Of a DNA stretch of 64,000 nt, positions 53,093 to 64,000 are shown piece by piece. The DNA is from Sacculina carcini (taxonomy: Eukaryota > Arthropoda > Thecostraca > Sacculinidae), in NCBI GenBank assembly GCA_916048095.2, contig OU696575.1:5427501-5491500 (forward strand). Reading direction: 5' to 3'. The translations under genes and the position numbers were made by a program. Below the pieces are notes generated by a model that was given only the letters and a program-made list of their open reading frames with translations, searched no databases and had not been told where the DNA came from. Positions within the stretch are counted from its first letter, which is position 1. Each line of letters starts with the position of its first letter.

Positions 53093-56000
53093 TAGTGATG
53101 CAAAAAAACGTTTTTTTTTGTTGCGGTTTTTTTGTGTGCAAAAAAGACATGTTTTTTTAGTTTTTTTGTTTTTTTGTTTTTTTTTAGAATTAGCCCCAAT
53201 TGTCATCGGATGTTAGATTTTAGTACATATAAATGAGTTCAATTGATGTTTTGTACATCTATACGTGTCTGTACATAATACGTATCTATACATCTATACA
53301 CTGTACGTGTCTTATTTCAGAGAAAATTTGATAATAGTATGAAAAACAAGAATATTTATCAATAAATACCTAAGGAGACTGTTTGAAAGTGCATCCGGGT
53401 CCGGTGGTTTAGGTTTTTTTCATTGAGAAAACCCATGTTTTTAAAGATGGTTTTAATTATGTGGATATTTGAAATAATTTGTCAGCATAACAAAACAAAT
53501 TTATTGAATAATCATGTTTTTTTTTATAAAAAAAACATGTTTTTTATGAAAAAATGCAATGATGTTTTTCAAACTGGTTTTAAATTCGTTTTATTAATGT
53601 ACAGGTCCAGAAAATGTTTGCAGCAGAACAAGACAAGCTAATTGGTTGGTCAAGTGTTTTCTTTGACAAACGTTCATTTAAACTAACGCTTTTTAATGAA
53701 ACAATGTTCTCTAAAACAGTATCTATGTAAGATAGATTTGATTGATGTACGTTCAAATAACTTTTGTATAGCAAGTAGCCTGCTGGTACGTATAAGCGGA
53801 TGGTTAAACCACTTAATTTAAACTGTTATTTTAAACCATGTTTTTTTTCAAAATATACTTTTTGCATATATTTTGCATATACATGCAATATATTGTTTTC
53901 GTAGATGTAGAGAATGCGAAAAAAATTGGCGGCAGATCAAGGAAAGTTTAACCAAATTAACTGTTTTTTATTAGTAACCTGTTTTTAGAACTGGTTTTAT
54001 GGATGATGGTTTCTTTGATGTAGTTATTTGTGTTCAAATACTTTTTGTACATCAAATATATTTCCTCAGTTGTTTTTTTTCCTACACGAAAATATTGTCC
54101 GTTTTTCTGGTCCGTTTTTCTGGTCCGTTGCCACTGCGACCCGCTTTTATTCGTAGTCTCATTAGGGACACTAAGTTTGTGTGCATATTCGTAGTATTTG
54201 TGTAAATATTTGCAGTGTTTGTACTCTTATATTTGCAAATAATTGATCTGCTGAATGAAATGATGAAACTTATTATAACCAACTTAGTTAATTTCTGGCA
54301 GTAAAAAGTTAATGTGTAAAAAATAAAAATAAATTATGCCACCTGTTATTTTTTTAAAACAGTTTCAGATTTTAGCATAAATAACGGTTCTCAAACCCTG
54401 CTTTCTTACACAATGATTAACTCAATAATTGAATGCAAAACTGTACTGTACATAGAAGTGCCGCACAGTACCGTGCAAACAATGATATTAGGCCTTTCAG
54501 ACACATTATAACAATTATATTGTGCATATTTAATGATAATTCAATTTGATAGGGACACTAATAGCATGAATAACCCATGTGTTGATAAAAATAATTCATT
54601 CAACATCCCAAATATATCATTTCCATAATTTGAATTCTTTGCATGACTCTTCAAAAAAAACAAAAAAAACGTGTTTTTTTGTCGCGTTTTTTTTTGGAAA
54701 AAAAACGGTTCTTTTAAATAAAAAACGTCGGTTTTTTTAGGTCGCATCTCTAATAATAGTATTAAAAAACAAGAATATTTAGCAATAAATACCTCAGGAG
54801 ACTGTTTGAAAGTGCATCCGGGTCCGGTGGTGTAGGTTTTTCATTGAGAAAACCCATGTTTTTAAAGATGGTTTTAATTATGTGGATATTTGAAATATTT
54901 TGTCGGCATAACAAAACAAATTCATTGAATAATCATGTTTTTTTTAAAAGAAACCATGTTCTTTATGAAAAAATACAATGATGTTTTTCAAACTGGTTTT
55001 TAATTGGTTTGATTAATGTACAGGTCCAGAAAATGTTGGCAGCAGAACAAGACAAGCTAATTGGTTTTTGGTTTTTTGTTTGGGTTTTAAATTGGTTGGT
55101 CAAATGTTTTTTGACAAACGTTCATTTAAACTAACGCTTTTTTAATGAAACAATGTTTTCTAGCCTGTTAGCCTGCTGGTACGTATAAGCGGCTGGATAA
55201 ACCACTTAATTTAAACTGTTCTTTTAAACCATGTTTTTTTTTCAAAATATATTTTTTTAAACTGTTCTCGTAGATGTAGAGATTGCGAAAAAAATTTGGC
55301 GGCAGATCAAGGAAAGTTGAACCAAATTAACTGTTTTTTTATTATTAACCTGTTTTTAGAACTGGTTTTATGGATGATGTTTCTTTGATGTAGTTATTTG
55401 TGTTCAAATACCTTTTTGTACATCAAATATATTTTCTCAGTTGATTTTTTCCTACACGAATATATTGTCCGTTTTTCTGGTCAGTTTTTCTGGTCCGTTG
55501 CCACTGCGACCAGCTTTTATTCGTAGTCTCATTAGGGACACTAAGTTTGTGTGCATATTCGTAGTATTTGTGTAAATATTAGCAGTGTTTGTACTCTTAT
55601 ATTTGCAAATAATTGATCTGCTGAATGAAATGAAACTTATTATAACCAACGTAGTTTATTTCTGGCAGGAAAAAGTTAATGTGTAAAAAATAATATAAAA
55701 TTATCCCACCTGTTGTTTTTTTAAAACAGTTTCAGATTTTAGCATAAATAACGGTTCTCAAACCCTGCTTTCTTACACACTGATTAAATCAATAATTGAA
55801 TGCAAAACTGTACTGTACATAGAAGTGCCGCACAGTACCGTGCAAACAATGATATTAGGGCTTTCATACACATTATAACAATTATATTGTGCATATTTAA
55901 TGATAATTCAATCTGATAGGGTCACTAATAGCATGAATAACCCATGTGTTGATAAAAAATAATTCATTTAACATCCCAAATATATCATTTCCATAATTTG

Positions 56001-56123
56001 AATTCTTTGCATGACTGTTCAAAAAACAAAAAGAACGTGTTTTTTGGTCGCGGTTTTTTTTGGCAAAAAACGTTGGGTTTTTTTATAAAAAAAACCTTCG
56101 GTTTTTTTTAGATCGCATCTCTA
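53093..56123. mobile_element. Dimeric hAT-like AT-rich element with 8-bp TSD
   Basis: The left end TAGTGATGCAAAAAAACG and the right end ...GATCGCATCTCTA are inverted. Flanks CGTATGAT (53085-53092) and CGTGTGAT (56124-56131) are an 8-bp TSD with one mismatch. The inside is a head-to-tail duplication: a full unit 53093-54752 and a second unit 54753-56123 lacking its first ~240 bp. TAGTG and TAGAG fit the hAT terminus YARNG. No transposase is seen. A third copy starts at 63315. Confidence 0.8.
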
Positions 56124-56819
56124 CGTGTGATGTGCTGATTAATTCAATTTGTTGTGCTACTGAACCGGAAAATTACATCACAGCTCTAGGTATTTTGTGC
56201 GGCTGCCGGCTTAAGTCAGAAATGAGTCAGATGCTCGTTACTCCCGCTTTCCAATTTTCGTATTTCGTCTTGAACATGAACGTGTTGTTGATTGATTGAT
56301 AATGTCGCTTGGTAATGTGTGTCTATACATGTGTGTGTGTGTATGTTCCATTGTGTTTGAGAAATTTGCGAGTATATGAGGCGGTGAAGGTGGTTAGACC
56401 GTGACTTTTCAAGCAAAGTACAACAACCAATATTGACACAGGCAATCTGGTTACATCTCATAATAATGTTCGTTTCAATTCCTATAAATATGAAAATTGC
56501 GCGGTGTCGTTTTGATTGGAAGGACGAAATCAATTGAGGTTAAGTAGACGGGCGTGATCGTATCCGTAGGATTAGCTGTGTAATGAAGTTAGCTCATGAT
56601 AAGCAATGAATTTTCAACTTGAGTGTTTTTTTCGAAATTGTGTCGGGTTTAACAATTTAAAACGCCTGCGTATATATGTGTGTGTGAATTGTCACGTGTA
56701 CACACGAGGTTTCATTCTATTGCTGTTTCTTAACTTGCAATTGTCCTTCTCTTCCACTCGATCCTCGCTAGCTTTTGGTGTTCGCTACAAAGGCACTTCA
56801 ATAGTTGGCCAATGTTTGG

Positions 56820-57135
56820 TAACGTTTCGGAGCTACCGGACTCCATCTTTAGACTCGGTCAGTTGATGCATGTGTGTGTGTGTATGTGCATATTTCCATT
56901 AAGACAAACGAGATTGATCTAGATCGCCGCCTTGCAGTTTTCAGCCTTATTCGTCGTCGTCAAATCGCTCGTGCGAATGTTGGTGGTTACCTTTTAGCTC
57001 ATTTAACAAATCATCAATGCGTTATGTTTATGGGAAGTCTGTCTCCATCCTCAGACAATACGATCAATTGGGTGTCCTTTGTTGTTTGATGCCATTGTTT
57101 GAAGATGGAGGCAGGTTTCTTCGAAACGTTGCGAA
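56820..57135. other. Pair of hammerhead-like/Penelope terminal motifs
   Basis: On the minus strand near 56820-56860: CTAAAGATGGAG, a perfect GGAG/CTCC stem, then GAAACGTTAC. On the plus strand near 57100-57125: TTGAAGATGGAG then TTCGAAACGTTGCG. Both match the motif at 50979 but each has one changed core base. Probably relics of Penelope-like terminal repeats. Confidence 0.4.
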
Positions 57136-57280
57136 TGTGATTTATTAAGTAAGCTCAGTAGCGACCATCAAAAACACTCACGAACCATCGAGACAACTGA
57201 GAAAAAGAAGGACTGCAAGGCTGCAATCCAACTCAATCTCGATTTTTTAAGAGGAAATGCATCCAGGCTACATCAACGTC

Positions 57281-57309
57281 GTCTGCGTGCGTGTGTGCGT
57301 GTGTGTGTC
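57281..57309 (+). repeat. (TG)-rich tract before a WDR47 acceptor
   Basis: TG-rich run ending in GTGTCAG (AG at 57310-57311). Confidence 0.9.
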
Positions 57310-57311
57310 AG

Positions 57312-57481
57312 GGATGACCACGTGGCACAGGCGCCGAGCGTGTTGTACAAGCGCACGCGGCATCACAAGGGCTCCATCTACTGCATGGCTTGGAGTCCAG
57401 CCGGTGATCTGATCGCCACCGGCAGCAACGACAAAACTATCAAGCTGATGAACTTCAACACGGACAACTGCTGTGTCGACG
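57312..57481 (+). CDS. WDR47: WDR47 exon: WD repeat 2
   Basis: The first base completes the Arg codon left by the previous exon; one base remains at the 3' end (GTCGACG|GTCAGC). It encodes RTRHHKGSIYCMAWSPAGDL and IATGSNDKTIKLMNFN, a canonical WD repeat with the WDR47-specific HHKGSIYC start. Confidence 0.97.
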
Positions 57482-57498
57482 GTCAGCCTCGTATCATC

Positions 57499-57560
57499 AC
57501 GCACTCACACACACACACACACACACGCACACATGCGTACACGCATATATACAAACACGC
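57499..57560 (+). repeat. (CA)n tract at the start of the intron
   Basis: Starts 17 bases after the donor at 57482. A TG-rich run precedes the next acceptor (58271-58285). Confidence 0.92.
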
Positions 57561-58297
57561 ACGCGCAAAAATGTGGCAATTGTCAGATAGGGTTGTTCAT
57601 TGATAAGCTTCGTTATTGTCATTGTGCAGCGTGTTTGATACAACAACACGTGTGCTGTCAGTTCGTACTGGGCATCACTGTCACGATTGCCATTATCACT
57701 GCTGGGGTGCATACGAGTGCATGTGTGTGTGTATGTCTGTGTGTCTGCACTACATGTTTCGTTATAGACATTTTCGGTCATGTATTGTGTGCATACCAGT
57801 CAAGGACGGAGGCAGCAGAGCATATTAGAGGAATGGGCCACTTTTCCCTGAGTTGTTTGCAACAGTTGCAATCAGTTGTCTCTCAGCTTGCAATACCGGC
57901 GTGCATACTATCATGCGTAGTGCAAAAATCACTGGTTCAAGGGAAATATGAAATGTGAAATTTTCAAATGTTCTGTTTGTTCCACATATACACATATACT
58001 ATATAAGATGAAAAAATACGTCCTTTCCCGTCATTTACGTGTTAATTGACGTTTTTCATAAAACTATTGCACATATTTGTACTTTATTAACATTTATATA
58101 TCTTATAGTAGAATTAAGCGTGTTGTTTTGTATAAATATAACCTTGGCAGACTAAATTTTTTACCTTGAAATAGTTGTGGCCATCAAGCCCATCATGGAA
58201 ACTATGCAGTAGAATTTTGGATTAAAACATGAACTTAATGGCCGGGATATACGGTAAGTGTTTACATACACTGTGTGTGCGTGTATGGCGGTGCCAG

Positions 58298-58468
58298 GCG
58301 GTGACAACGACCTGGTGATGCACGACGGCACGGTGCGAGATGTGTGCTTCATCGAGGACATGTCGAACAGGTCGAGTGTGCTGGTGAGTGGCGGTGCTGG
58401 CGACTGCCGTGTCTGGCTGACTGACTGCGCCACTGCCACCGCCTTCCAGTCGTTCTCCGGCCACACAG
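58298..58468 (+). CDS. WDR47: WDR47 exon: WD repeat 3
   Basis: Acceptor GTGCCAG (58296-58297) after a TG-rich stretch; donor CACACAG|GTCTCT. In phase with both neighbours (Gly codons split at each join). It encodes DLVMHDGTVRDVCFIEDM and LVSGGAGDCRVWLTDC, matching WDR47 orthologues. Confidence 0.97.
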
Positions 58469-58529
58469 GTCTCTTCCAGTGAACATGGCTGTCTGTCTGT
58501 GTGCGTATATTGTTTTGTGTTTGTGCGTG

Positions 58530-58552
58530 TGTGTGTGTGTGTGTGTGTGTAG
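58530..58552 (+). repeat. (GT)n tract in the last intron
   Basis: A short perfect GT repeat near the 5' end of the last intron. Here the 5' tract is GT rather than CA. Confidence 0.9.
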
Positions 58553-58760
58553 ACTTGTTTGTGCGTCTGTGGGTATATGTGTGTGTGGGTGTTTTGTTTG
58601 TTTGTGTGTATATGCTATTCTATGTTCTATATTATATGTTATGCTATTCTGCCCAATTATTTCAGGCAATATGTTTATACGTTGCTCTCATTTGTTATTT
58701 AGTCAAGTGTTGTGATGGTTTTCATTTGCTGGCGTTGTTTTTCTTACACGCAGTGACTGA

Positions 58761-59279
<519 letters not shown>

Positions 59280-59340
59280 TTGCGAACCTGCTTCGTGATG
59301 CTGCTGTGTCCGGCATGTTGTTCTATCTGACCGCTCCATT

Positions 59341-59372
<32 letters not shown>

Positions 59373-60058
59373 CACACACAAACACATATGTCTGTTATCA
59401 GTCTGGTATGTTTATTAATGTTGACAATGTGCGTGTATGTGAGTAGAAATGTTTGCACGGTGCCAGTGTACTGTACTTTACAGTTGTACTGTAGAAAATG
59501 ATGCACTGTTAAGTGCCTATGATAATAGCATGTCTATGAGTGGTTGTAATCTGTGCAATGTGTATGATTCTCTCTCTCTCTGTGTTCCCTACATTCCATT
59601 TTGTCCAGTTCAGTGGCGAGAATGAACACGATCTGTATCGCCGTGCGGGCTGTGTGCATCCTCAACAGGGTATACTCTGTGCTGCGTGCTGTCTGTGCTG
59701 CGTGCATCCATTTGTGTGTGTGCGTGTCTGACTGTGTGCTATTGACATGTCCCATGTTTCTGCATTCCGTTCTCTGCCGCTCATTGGTGCCATTCTCCTG
59801 CTCGCTTCACCTGTCGGACTGATAGTTTCATCTGACTTATCATCACAAGCGTTTGTTAACATCGCATACCCGCTTGTAACCATCTCGCTCTGTCTATGTG
59901 TGTGTGTGTGTGTATATGTATGTATACGGAGGTTGCTTGGTGTGTAAGCTTCGTTCATCTGCTATTGTGCTTCGCCAGCCTGGCCAAACTTGGCTAATCG
60001 CATCACGCTCTGATTACTAGTGGCCGTCCGCTGGCTGTCTCGTGTCGCTGCGTGTTCG

Positions 60059-60625
<567 letters not shown>

Positions 60626-60988
60626 ATGTGTATGCTAGTAGCGTACGTCAAGTTGTGTCGTTGGGAACTTGGTTCATTCACAACAACTAGCCAGGAGTTA
60701 TCAGGACTCTGCCTCTCACTCACTCGCATATCAACCGATTACTCATATGTATATCCATCTGTCTGTCTGCGTGTGTGTGTTGTGTGTGTATACTCCTGTG
60801 ATGTATGGTACGAGGTTTGTGTGGCGTTTATGATGTTTAAAACGGCTAACACAAGCGAGATATCTTGTGTTCGCCTGCTGAGTTTGTTTTGTGTGCGTGT
60901 CGGATGCAGCTAGCTATTTCATTTCCGACTCAGCAATAATTTAGTTTGGTTTCATTTGCAATGCCTCCGCTGTGAAAAAAAAATTGTT

Positions 60989-60994
60989 AATAAA
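60989..60994 (+). terminator. Candidate poly(A) signal of WDR47
   Basis: AATAAA, the first one downstream of the stop codon, followed 40 bases later by a GT-rich stretch (61033-61066), as expected of a downstream element. Confidence 0.45.
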
Positions 60995-61029
60995 TTAACT
61001 CGCAATTGCCGTTGCTTTGATATATGTAC

Positions 61030-61068
<39 letters not shown>

Positions 61069-61934
61069 GGCTTGATTATTTGCGTACTTTTACATTCATG
61101 CAACGTTACCATACTAAGATACCATAGTTTTTCTATGAAATAATTCAATGAAGTGTGCGAGGATTAGAGGTGGTTGGTTGGAGGGTTAGCGTCCACGTTT
61201 TTTCGTGTAGTGGCATGCCTCTCCACAATCGAGACTAATCTACGGTCAATTTCGTTAAAAGCCATTACGCCTTAAACCGTACGTGTAATACGCATACGGT
61301 TTGTACATACGGCACATGTGTATGTGACAACTGGTCCCCTGAATGAAAGTTTAAGGTTCATCGAGAGTCTGCGTTTAACTCCCAAGAGCAGGACAAGCGT
61401 TGAGATGGAATTTTCATCAATCTGCTGAGAGTTCTGCGCTTGTTGCACGAGAATACCGCAGGTCTCACCCAAACCCTTCATCGCTGACGGAAGAATCACC
61501 GCCAACAACGTCTCCACTTTCTGGCCGGTTCACATCACACGATAAGCAGCAGAACCTGCATGTGAAATTTGCGCGAAACCAACTGCTGCGAATATCGTTA
61601 TGAACTGAAGTCCGGCAGGTATCTACTCTCGAAAACTGTAGTGCACCATCTTAAAATGAAACATCCCGACGAGTATATAACCTAAACACTATGAGAAACA
61701 CAAAAAAATGGATCTCAATTTCATCTACTTATCAGACACCAAATTCTAAGCAAATGATGCTTGAAACGAATTGAATTGGAACGCTTGATATGAATTGAGA
61801 TCAGTGGACATAAATTGCAGAAATATGTCACTGAAGCAACAAGGGTGAATGGTCTGTCTCTGTCAGTGTTCGAAATATCTGGAATTTTCCAACTAATTTC
61901 GCCTCGATTGTACAAGTTTGAAATGTATCTAGAC

Positions 61935-62247
61935 AAGGGGTTCTCAACCTTTTGACTATTCCATACCCCCAATGGATTGTCGAGTATGGTCCCATACCAC
62001 CTACTTGACTGTTCAAATAAGTATCACCATTCTTATTATTTGCCAGTATGTCTTCCAGGTCAACCAGTATTTCAACCGCACATTAATTTGGAATTCACTG
62101 TACTGATACGCTTACTAGGAAAAATAAGTATTGATAATTTTATTATTTATAAACCATGTTCATAAATCAATACCCAGAAATCCCAGACCCCCCGCCTTTG
62201 GCCCCAAACCCCCAAGGGATATGGATGCCCCTGGTTAAGAACCCCTG
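61935..62247. mobile_element. 313-bp hAT-like MITE with perfect 8-bp TSD
   Basis: The ends AAGGGGTTCTCAACC and the inverse of CAGGGGTTCTTAACC are flanked by ATCTAGAC at 61927-61934 and 62248-62255. No coding content. Downstream of WDR47. Confidence 0.85.
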
Positions 62248-62255
62248 ATCTAGAC

Positions 62256-63196
62256 CATGAGATCAGTGGCGGCCCTAAGTGGAGGCTTGAAGCCCTCCAG
62301 CCATGTCAAGCTAAGCCATGACTTGGTTGACAAATGTGCCCTACGTCCCCTAACTATCTTCCCAATAATTCTGAACATAAACATTTGAAGTGTAGTTGCT
62401 CATGTTTCGAGGGGTGACCATACGTCCTTTCTTTCCTAGACATATGCTCGTCTTAGGGGTTCGACCTGTCCGGGTTCTTTTTGTAAAATGCTTCAAATGT
62501 CTTGTGTTTATTTAATTTCCATGTGTTCCCTCTGCGAGAGTAATGAGTGTGATTAAATGAATTTCCTTCTGCAATGAGTAATGGTTTGGTCCGGGTTTAA
62601 AAATTGCTTCGATCAACACATGTCATGGGTCAGTGTCACGTGTCAATTGAGTGAGCACACTTATTCTTTACGTTCCCTGGGCCCGCTCAACATTAATTTT
62701 AGATTAAATACAATTTAAGTGATGTATTTTCATATTTAATATTAAATAAAATAAAACATAAGATGTTGATATAATAGTATAAATGTCCATATATGGTGAT
62801 ATTAAATACCGATTCAAACCAGAGGCAAATGGTTGCTGAAGGTAGGTAGAAGGTACGAAATCACGTTTTACAAGTTTTTGTTCGTACTAGTACGGTTCGA
62901 TTGCAAAAATGGCAAACGGCACCAAATTAAAGTAAGAAATGTTTCCTTTGGTACGAATCACGGAAATTCAATTTTAACGTAGCTTACTTTGTGGCGAACC
63001 ACATTGTGTAGATTGATGTAGCTTGCCATTGTGTATGAGTGTTTCTGTGTGCACGTGTTACACATGCACGTGTGTTCTTTGTTTCTGTTGCCGCAAGCGG
63101 CTCACTGCAGTACTCTCGCTCTGTGCGGCTCAAATATGATATGTATCGAATACCAGCCTCGTTCTCCCGCAACCTACGTTCTGTTGGTATGTATGC

Positions 63197-63198
<2 letters not shown>
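62256..63198. other. Downstream non-coding stretch
   Basis: No gene or clear element is seen. Confidence 0.5.

Positions 63199-63231
<33 letters not shown>
63199..63231. repeat. (GT)n microsatellite
   Basis: Perfect GT repeat about 80 bp before the hAT-like copy at 63315. Confidence 0.95.
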
Positions 63232-63232
<1 letters not shown>

Positions 63233-63314
63233 GCTTCTTGCAAGAGTGTATGTTATAAATACACTCGTTGTTCTGGTCTGGTGGTGGATACATTGCGCGC
63301 GTATGGTGTATGGC

Positions 63315-64000
63315 TAGAGATGCAAAAAACGTTTTTGTGCAAACAAAAACATGTTTTTTTAGTTGTTTATTGTATTTTTAGAATTAGCCCCAATTGTCAT
63401 CGGATGTTGGATTTTTGTACATAGAAATGAGTTTAATGGATGTTTTGTACATCTTTACGTGCCTTATTTAATAAATAATTTGATAATAGTATTTAAAAAG
63501 TATTTATCAATAAATATCCCAGGAGACTGTTTGAAAAGGTCTGGGTCCGGTGGTTTAGGTTTTTTCATTGAGAAAACCCATGTTTTTTTAAAGATGGTTT
63601 TAATGATGTGAATATTTGAAATGATTTGTCAGCAGAACAAAACAAATTCATTGAGTAATCATGTGTATTTTTTAAAGAAACCATGTTTTTTATGAAAAAA
63701 TGCAATGATGTTTTTAAAACTCGTTTTATTAGTGTAGGTTTAGATTTCAGATTCAGAAAATGTTGACAACAGAACAAGACAAGTTAATTGGTTGGTCAAG
63801 TGTTTTTTTGACAAACGTATATTTAAACTAACGCTTTTTAATGAAACAATGCTTTCTAAATCAGTCTCTATAGATTTGATTGATGTACGTTAAAATACAT
63901 TTTGTATATCAAGTAGCCTGCTGGTATAAGCGGCTGGTTAAACCACTTGATTTAAACTGTTTTTTTAAACCATGGTTTTTTTCAAAATTTATTTTTTGAA
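63315..64000. mobile_element. Third copy of the AT-rich hAT-like element (truncated by window end)
   Basis: Starts TAGAGATGCAAAAAACG and contains AATTAGCCCCAATTGTCATC, also found at 53187. It follows the 53093 unit closely with small deletions and runs off the end of the window. Confidence 0.85.

Overview
The window is animal nuclear DNA: split exons with GT-AG borders, AT-rich introns of up to 13 kb, long (TG)n and (TA)n microsatellites, and a dense mixture of metazoan transposons (hAT, Mutator-like, piggyBac, Tc1/mariner, CR1/L2-type LINEs, Penelope-like). I cannot name the species. The coding protein is clearly diverged from vertebrate orthologues, so an invertebrate is most likely.

One host gene is recognisable. 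It is the orthologue of WDR47 (nemitin) on the plus strand, from the first coding exon at 10752 to the stop codon at 59279, with a probable poly(A) signal near 60989. The 5' end encodes LisH and CTLH domains. The middle is a low-complexity Ser/Arg/Pro-rich region spread over several exons. Four well-defined 3' exons (52841-53016, 57312-57481, 58298-58468, 58789-59279) encode the WD40 propeller and join in perfect reading phase. A chain of exons 10752-12321, 16558-16656 and 30013-30154 also joins in phase. The middle (34797-35582, 40889-41266, 45547-47032) is coding in character, but its exact borders are not settled.

The rest is upstream sequence (1-10750), transposon-filled introns, and downstream sequence (61000-64000, entering another copy of a hAT-like repeat). 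Several elements are complete enough to show terminal inverted repeats (TIRs) and target-site duplications (TSDs). They include: a 2.5-kb Tc1/IS630-like element (7129-9649) and an 872-bp relative (17215-18086), both with TIRs built of 20-21-bp subrepeats; a Mutator-like pair (15400-16257 and 22183-27051), the larger carrying a FLYWCH-type ORF; a degenerate piggyBac (19170-21023); a hAT-like element (21065-28479) that contains the large Mutator-like element; a dimeric hAT-like element (53093-56123); and a family of 36-38-bp palindromes that look like end-to-end hAT termini inserted with 8-bp TSDs.

The two observations I rate highest are those micro-palindromes and the layout of the WDR47 introns. 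Several introns start with a (CA)n tract and end with a (TG)n tract directly before the acceptor AG. The tracts are complementary and could pair in the pre-mRNA to bring the splice sites together.
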